In this document: one piece after another, positions 59,152 through 64,000 of the stretch
How positions within the stretch are numbered: position 1 is the stretch's first letter
Layout of the letters: each line of letters begins with the position of its first letter
Source of the DNA: an uncultured bacterium
Lineage (GTDB): Bacteria; Spirochaetota; UBA4802; JAGODF01
Assembly: GCA_937921485.1 (NCBI GenBank)
Contig: CAKZSV010000057.1
Span: forward strand, 1-64,000
Direction: 5' to 3'
DNA: 64,000 nt
Position numbers and translations under genes: made by a program
The notes under the pieces: model-generated
Database searches by the model: none
Told to the model about the DNA's origin: nothing
The model's input: the letters and a program-made list of their open reading frames with translations, nothing else

Positions 59152-60099
59152 ATGCTACGAAAAAACAACTTTCGCATCGGGATTGTCGGCGCGGGTGCGA
59201 TGGGATCGCTTTTCGCCTATTACTTCATCCGCGCAGGCCATGAAGTGATTCTCTTAGATGTACCAGAACGCACGGATGCGCTTAAAAGCGGCATTCGAAT
59301 CCGTTTTATGGACGGGTCGCTTGAGCACATTGAGGTGCGCGCATCATCGGATCCGGCAATTCTGCAGCAGTGCAATATCATATTTATATTTGTAAAAAGT
59401 TACGCCACGGGCATGGCATGTGAGTCCATTGCACCGCACATCGCGCCCGACGCGATTTTCGTGACGCTGCAAAACGGCCTGGGAAACAGGGAAATCCTTG
59501 AGGAGCTATTTCCTCATCACGCGGTCATCAGCGGCGCCACCACAATCGGCGCGTACATCGATTCTGACGGCATCGTCACCGAAGGCGGGAAAGGAACAAT
59601 CACTCTAGGTTCATTACAGCAAACAGCACTCGAACAGGTACATACATTGCTGCACGCTGCCAACCTCCCCGTAGAAATCACCCCTAACCCGGATGAAGCG
59701 CTCTGGAAGAAGGTCATCATCAACGCCGCCATCAACCCTCTCGGCGCGCTTGCGCGCATCCCCAACGGAAAGATTCTCGAATCGGCACATTTACGCGCGA
59801 TCCAGGAACATCTGGTTCGCGAAGCGGTAGCCGTTGCGGCACAGGAAGGCATCCTCTTCGATGCAGAAGAGATGACAGCGCTTGTCCGGGATGTGTGCGC
59901 AAAGACGGCGCTCAACCGGTGCTCCATGCTGCAGGACATCGAAGCTGGAAGGCGCACTGAAATCGATGCCATCACCGGCGCAATCGTCAAAACCGCACAT
60001 ACATACGGCATTTCCGTTCCGCACCACGAAGTGATATTTGCGCTTATATCCGCCTTAGAAGACCAAAAAAAAACCGGGGTGGCCCCCGGTATTACATAA
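59152..60099 (+). CDS. panE: 2-dehydropantoate 2-reductase (ketopantoate reductase family)
   Basis: IGIVGAGAMGSLFAYYFIRAGHEVILLD...FVKSYATGMACESIAPHIAPDAIFVTLQNGLGN...EALWKKVIINAAINPLGAL. Confidence 0.92.
   Translation: MLRKNNFRIGIVGAGAMGSLFAYYFIRAGHEVILLDVPERTDALKSGIRIRFMDGSLEHIEVRASSDPAILQQCNIIFIFVKSYATGMACESIAPHIAPDAIFVTLQNGLGNREILEELFPHHAVISGATTIGAYIDSDGIVTEGGKGTITLGSLQQTALEQVHTLLHAANLPVEITPNPDEALWKKVIINAAINPLGALARIPNGKILESAHLRAIQEHLVREAVAVAAQEGILFDAEEMTALVRDVCAKTALNRCSMLQDIEAGRRTEIDAITGAIVKTAHTYGISVPHHEVIFALISALEDQKKTGVAPGIT
60065..60090 (-). terminator. Minus-strand rho-independent terminator inside the 3' end of panE
   Basis: Minus strand ACCGGGG-GCCA-CCCCGGT followed by T9, 43 bp downstream of the 45-aa ORF stop. 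Confidence 0.75.
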
Positions 60100-60132
60100 T
60101 ATGGGATTGATTGATATGAACCAATGGATTGC

Positions 60133-60270
60133 TCACTCATGTCGATATGCATCGATCATGCTTCTTCTTCTCTGGTGCTTATGATGACGATAGATAAAAT
60201 ATTCCACTCCGATCCAGAGAATTGCCGCAATCCAGAAGAATGAAATGATTTCAAATAATGAAATATCCAT
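60133..60270 (-). CDS. Putative 45-aa small membrane protein
   Basis: MDISLFEIISFFWIAAILWIGVEYFIYRHHKHQRRRSMIDAYRHE*: one TM helix and basic tail; GGTGAG upstream and terminator downstream; below ORF-track cutoff. Confidence 0.55.
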   Translation of the reverse strand: MDISLFEIISFFWIAAILWIGVEYFIYRHHKHQRRRSMIDAYRHE

Positions 60271-60510
60271 GACACTCACCACCTTTATACTTAGCAATAA
60301 GCGTGCCAGAATTATATTTTTATTAAATCACAACTTCTGAATAAATCAGAGGTTACAAAATTATTTTTAATAATAATTACATGGCATACAGATAAGCATA
60401 CGGGCAGATTGAAATAATTCGACAGTGTTGCAGTTTTGCAACAAGCGACGCGGTTATATATCAGTGAAATGCTATGTTATATGAAAGACTGCAGAGGGAA
60501 AGCACTTGCC

Positions 60511-61503
60511 TCACTTCTGACCGGCCATTGCGATGATGCAATCAATTACCCGCATCGCCGCCAGGCCGTCTTTCAGCGTGGAATCAGGCGCTGTTTTCTC
60601 ATCTTTGAATAGCGCCACGGCATCATCGAACATTCGTTTGAAATATTCTGTTTTTACAAATGAAATATCTTTCCGGCGGAGCGATTTCATGTGTTCATAA
60701 TAAGGACTCTCCGCGCTTTCGTATTCTTCATAGATGCCATTGCCCGCCACAATCCTGCCGCGCTCAAAACTGAGGTCCACTTCAAAGACGATATGATCCC
60801 GGCCGGGACCCGTTTCCAAGAGCATGGGTACGGCCCCAGCCTTCATCAAGGCGCATAATGGTTCGCGCGTTGACGCAGCATCCCCCATCACGCTATGCAC
60901 CAGAAGCTCTTCATTCGCTAGAAAGCGCAACAAATCAATCATATGGGTGCCGTCATCAAGCAGCGCATCTGCCGCTTTTGAACGATATCCCATATAGACT
61001 TTTGCGGCAATCGATACCAGCCTTCCGTACTGCTGCGATGCAATCACCTTCTTTACATGCGCATAGTTCAGCGCATAGCGGCGTTCGTGATTGATGATGA
61101 TGCGGGAATGGCTTTTTTCCGCCATGTGCGCCATCTCTTCGGCATCGGTGAGAGTGGCAGCCAGCGGCTTTTCGCACACAATGACGGGAATAGTGTGCCC
61201 AAGCGCGCATTCGAGGATTGCCCTATGCGTGTCCGGAGGCGTTGCGATATGCAGGATGTCGATTTCGCACTCATCGAGCATGCGCGCGCAGTCATCGTAC
61301 AGAGCATTGCAATTCCAGGCTTTCCTAAACGCTCTGCGCTTTTCCGAATCCACATCGCAGCCGGCAACGATATCGCAGTCGGGATGCGACATAATCGCCC
61401 CCGCATGCGACGCCGGCTTTTCGCGAAACCTATCGAATTCGAGCGCGGAACCGATTCTTCCAAGCCCGATGATGGCGCATCTGATGCGTTGGAGCGATTT
61501 CAT
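60511..61503 (-). CDS. Gfo/Idh/MocA family oxidoreductase
   Basis: IRCAIIGLGRIGSALEFDRFREKPASHAGAIMSHPDCDIVAGCDVDSEKRRAF...ILHIATPPDTHRAILECALGHTIPVIVCEKPLAATLTDAEEMAHMAE; start reset from ORF-track start. Confidence 0.92.
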   Translation of the reverse strand: MKSLQRIRCAIIGLGRIGSALEFDRFREKPASHAGAIMSHPDCDIVAGCDVDSEKRRAFRKAWNCNALYDDCARMLDECEIDILHIATPPDTHRAILECALGHTIPVIVCEKPLAATLTDAEEMAHMAEKSHSRIIINHERRYALNYAHVKKVIASQQYGRLVSIAAKVYMGYRSKAADALLDDGTHMIDLLRFLANEELLVHSVMGDAASTREPLCALMKAGAVPMLLETGPGRDHIVFEVDLSFERGRIVAGNGIYEEYESAESPYYEHMKSLRRKDISFVKTEYFKRMFDDAVALFKDEKTAPDSTLKDGLAAMRVIDCIIAMAGQK

Positions 61504-61843
61504 ATGTATCTTCCCGTGCAGGAGAGCATAAATCCGCTTCCTTATACACGATAAATTTACAACAACAATAGTCTTCCTTAATGAAAAAAAAGCAATTTTC
61601 CAAAAAAATTTTGGGAAGCTCATTAAAATCAAAGTCAGAATGTTTTTTACTGCAATACAATGATAATAAACAATTAGTTTATTGGGAAATAAGATTTTCA
61701 CCTATAATGCATGTACTACCACAGTGCATTGCTTATCCACTGATGAGCATATCATTAGCAGAAATCAAAAAAGCATACGATATCCCGCCATATTTTATCA
61801 TGGTATGATTGTAATGTCCAATTATAGAATAAAATTGAGTTTT

Positions 61844-62326
61844 TTATGTGAATAATAGTTCTAATGTCCAGGGTATTCCCCACCATATCTTAAACGTAGG
61901 GATATTTTCTATACATTTTATGGATTTTGCACGGTTTTCATACGGATAAAAATACTCATGTGAGCTGGTGATATCATTTTTTAGAATTTCCTCAAGTACT
62001 TCATCCAGATACCGAAACACTGCAATGGCCATCACCAACGAAATCGACCGCCGGAAAAAATACCGCATCTCCTGGAAGAAGTTATATTCACTTTCAACAA
62101 ATTTCACTTTCACGCGGTATTTCTTTATGGGCAATTTTGTCGTCTCATCATGTCGTTTCTGGTACTGGATGCGTCCATCATCCAGTAGATATGCGGTATA
62201 TTGTTTACGCATTTTTCGCATCACATGGGATAGAAGCTGTTCCATAGATAATTTTGTTATTTCTTGTGCTTTCACAAGAAGTTGCAGCACTTCTTCGCGC
62301 ATCACATAGGTTGTGCGGATGAACAT
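61844..62326 (-). CDS. Conserved hypothetical protein, paralogue of 37349..37837 (possibly DUF1564-like)
   Basis: MFIRTTYVMREEVLQLL...GRIQYQKRHDETTKLPIKKYRVKVKFVESEYNFFQEMRYFFRRSISLVMAIAVFRYL...FKIWWGIP. Confidence 0.7.
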   Translation of the reverse strand: MFIRTTYVMREEVLQLLVKAQEITKLSMEQLLSHVMRKMRKQYTAYLLDDGRIQYQKRHDETTKLPIKKYRVKVKFVESEYNFFQEMRYFFRRSISLVMAIAVFRYLDEVLEEILKNDITSSHEYFYPYENRAKSIKCIENIPTFKIWWGIPWTLELLFT

Positions 62327-62475
62327 GGCAATATCCTCCTCAATTATAAAATTCTTTTTTCTCTTTATTAATACGATGTAAATGGCAAAATTAGAAAATT
62401 TTTTTTGAAAAATTTTTAGATATCGGAGTTTTTCTTCGTATTAATAAGCGGAAGCGTACTTTTTTTCTCATAAGA

Positions 62476-63993
62476 TCAGACATCAAAACAGATGAGACAG
62501 ATATCGTCATCAAATGAATCTCTGCCCTGATATGCCCGGGCATGCGCAAGAATTTTTTCTATGAAATCGGCAGGCTTTTGCCCGCAGTTCTGTCTGATGA
62601 GCATCAGCATTTCGGTGTCGCCATAATACGCATCGCCGTCATCGCGCTTTCTTATATCCGCGATGCCATCGGTGTAGAAAACCAGCCTCCCACCCGGGCT
62701 TACTTGCCGCTCGCAATTACGGAACTCCTTACCCCTTAAGCGAAGTTCGCTTCCTTCCATGATTCCCAGCGGGATACTCTTCGCAGCATCAAGGAAAACA
62801 ATTGAATCATTTTCTAACAGTATCGGAGGATTATGCCCGGCGTTGCAGTACATCAGCGTATGTTTAATAAAATCAAAGATACCATAGAACGCAGTGATAA
62901 AATTGTCTCCCGAGTATATGCGAATATTATCGTTTAAATACTCAAGCATAACAGCGGGATTTTCCTTGCGTGCGCCTGCCTGAAGTATGAAGCTTTTCAG
63001 CATCGATGTAATGAGGGCCGCCGGCACCCCGTGCCCGGATACATCGCTCATAAAAATGCCGATATTATCGCTGTCACGGAAATGGATATAATCGAAAAAA
63101 TCGCCCCCAACCTGCTCCATCGGAAGATAGTGCGCCGCGATATTAAGATTGCCGGGGGGAACGCGCGGAATGAGCTGATGTTGAATCCTGCGCGCGAGTT
63201 CAAGCTCCTCCAAAATGAGATTCTGCGTTTCGACCAGTCTTTCGTTCACAGCTTCAAGCTCCTCGAATGCGGCCTGAAGCTCCTCTGTCCGATCAAGCAC
63301 TTTTTGCTCTAAATTTTTGTTTAAATCTCTGAGTTCTTCCTTCATATTCTCAACGGCAGTCAGTGCGCCTGTGAAGCGCATCGACAATAGATGCGATTGA
63401 GAAAAAATGAATACAAAAAGTCCGTATGGCGCGAGATTTGTAGTGTTGATAATCTGCGCATTGTACAAAACGTCGTTTATTCCCGTGAGATAAAAGGCGG
63501 ACATTCCTGTAAGAGCAATCAAAGCGCCTTTCCGGTTTCGAAACGAAGCACGCGTCAGGCAATAGATTATATAGCCGCCACCCAGAAGGACATACACATC
63601 ATACGCCGGTTTTAATACACTATAAGTTTTCAAATTAAAAAATATAAACAGTAAGGCATACGCAATACCGATTGCAACGATAATGCGTACGGGAATTTTC
63701 TTCAGTTCAGAGGGATATAATGCTCCCACGAAAAGGGCAATGACGGCAATGACGCTAAAGGAAGTGATATACTCCATTTTCGCAAGAAATTCCCATCCGA
63801 CGGCGGGAAACCAGTGCACCAGTATGCGCTCGTTGATGATGAACGACCTCAAACTCATCATAAGCGCCAAAACGGCAAAATAGAGCGTGGCAATTTCTTT
63901 CTTTCTCAGGAGATATAATCCCACATGATACATCCCCATGATGATGATTGCGCCGGCAATGAAAAACGCAAGAAGCAAACCTCGTTCCCGCAT
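62476..63993 (-). CDS. 7TM (7TMR-DISM-like) sensor with C-terminal SpoIIE/RsbU PP2C phosphatase; probably continues past the window end
   Basis: Seven TM segments, coiled coil, then LARRIQHQLIPRVPPGNLNIAAHYLPMEQVGGDFFDYIHF...MSDVSGHGVPAALITSMLKSF...NAGHNPPILL; no in-frame stop between 63993 and 64000. Confidence 0.9.
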   Translation of the reverse strand: MRERGLLLAFFIAGAIIIMGMYHVGLYLLRKKEIATLYFAVLALMMSLRSFIINERILVHWFPAVGWEFLAKMEYITSFSVIAVIALFVGALYPSELKKIPVRIIVAIGIAYALLFIFFNLKTYSVLKPAYDVYVLLGGGYIIYCLTRASFRNRKGALIALTGMSAFYLTGINDVLYNAQIINTTNLAPYGLFVFIFSQSHLLSMRFTGALTAVENMKEELRDLNKNLEQKVLDRTEELQAAFEELEAVNERLVETQNLILEELELARRIQHQLIPRVPPGNLNIAAHYLPMEQVGGDFFDYIHFRDSDNIGIFMSDVSGHGVPAALITSMLKSFILQAGARKENPAVMLEYLNDNIRIYSGDNFITAFYGIFDFIKHTLMYCNAGHNPPILLENDSIVFLDAAKSIPLGIMEGSELRLRGKEFRNCERQVSPGGRLVFYTDGIADIRKRDDGDAYYGDTEMLMLIRQNCGQKPADFIEKILAHARAYQGRDSFDDDICLICFDV

Positions 63994-64000
63994 CTCAGCA

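Noticed and set aside
59517-60152. 211-aa minus-strand ORF
   Set aside because: Antisense to panE; low-complexity shadow frame. The real minus-strand candidate here is the shorter 60133..60270 ORF.
61581-61808. 75-aa plus-strand ORF
   Set aside because: AT-rich intergenic sequence, no recognisable family and no clear ribosome-binding site; insufficient support.

Overview
64 kb bacterial chromosomal window, densely coding, probably from an anaerobic or facultative spirochaete-like organism (taxon inferred from FliG, tandem cNMP-binding, HDOD and DHH gene content, not proven). Recognisable loci: a degraded IS21-type relic and a Phd/PIN toxin-antitoxin pair with a homopolymer frameshift; cinA-argS; a CHASE2 adenylate cyclase; two AsmA-like proteins; a HoxFUYH-type NAD-linked [NiFe] hydrogenase operon with its maturation protease, bracketed by two paralogous stand-alone receiver proteins; an OFA-type MFS carrier; a two-gene TPR + 1744-aa protein locus combining a PglY/BrxC-like P-loop ATPase with a C-terminal PglZ-like phosphatase domain; an ECF-type uptake cassette (S, SAM methyltransferase, T, A) convergent with a TonB receptor; a coupled rnfB-fliG pair; tRNA-Trp(CCA); a partly degraded nucleotidyltransferase module; a porCDAB-nuoEF-(nuoG N-terminal) operon lacking a hydrogenase subunit; a sigma-like gene pair divergent from a MoxR AAA+/HExxH-vWA pair; panE; a Gfo/Idh/MocA oxidoreductase; and a 7TM-SpoIIE phosphatase running off the window end. 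Best candidates for undescribed systems: (1) TPR + PglY/PglZ fusion at 26.3-32.5 kb, (2) MoxR + HExxH-vWA locus with sigma-like regulator at 48.8-55.4 kb, (3) Por-Nuo fused operon at 41.9-48.0 kb. Smaller items missing from the supplied ORF track include a 33-aa and a 45-aa membrane peptide (the latter with an antisense terminator inside panE), a ferritin-like pseudogene remnant, and twin hairpins with matching loops. All family calls are by eye from the sequence; no searches were run.
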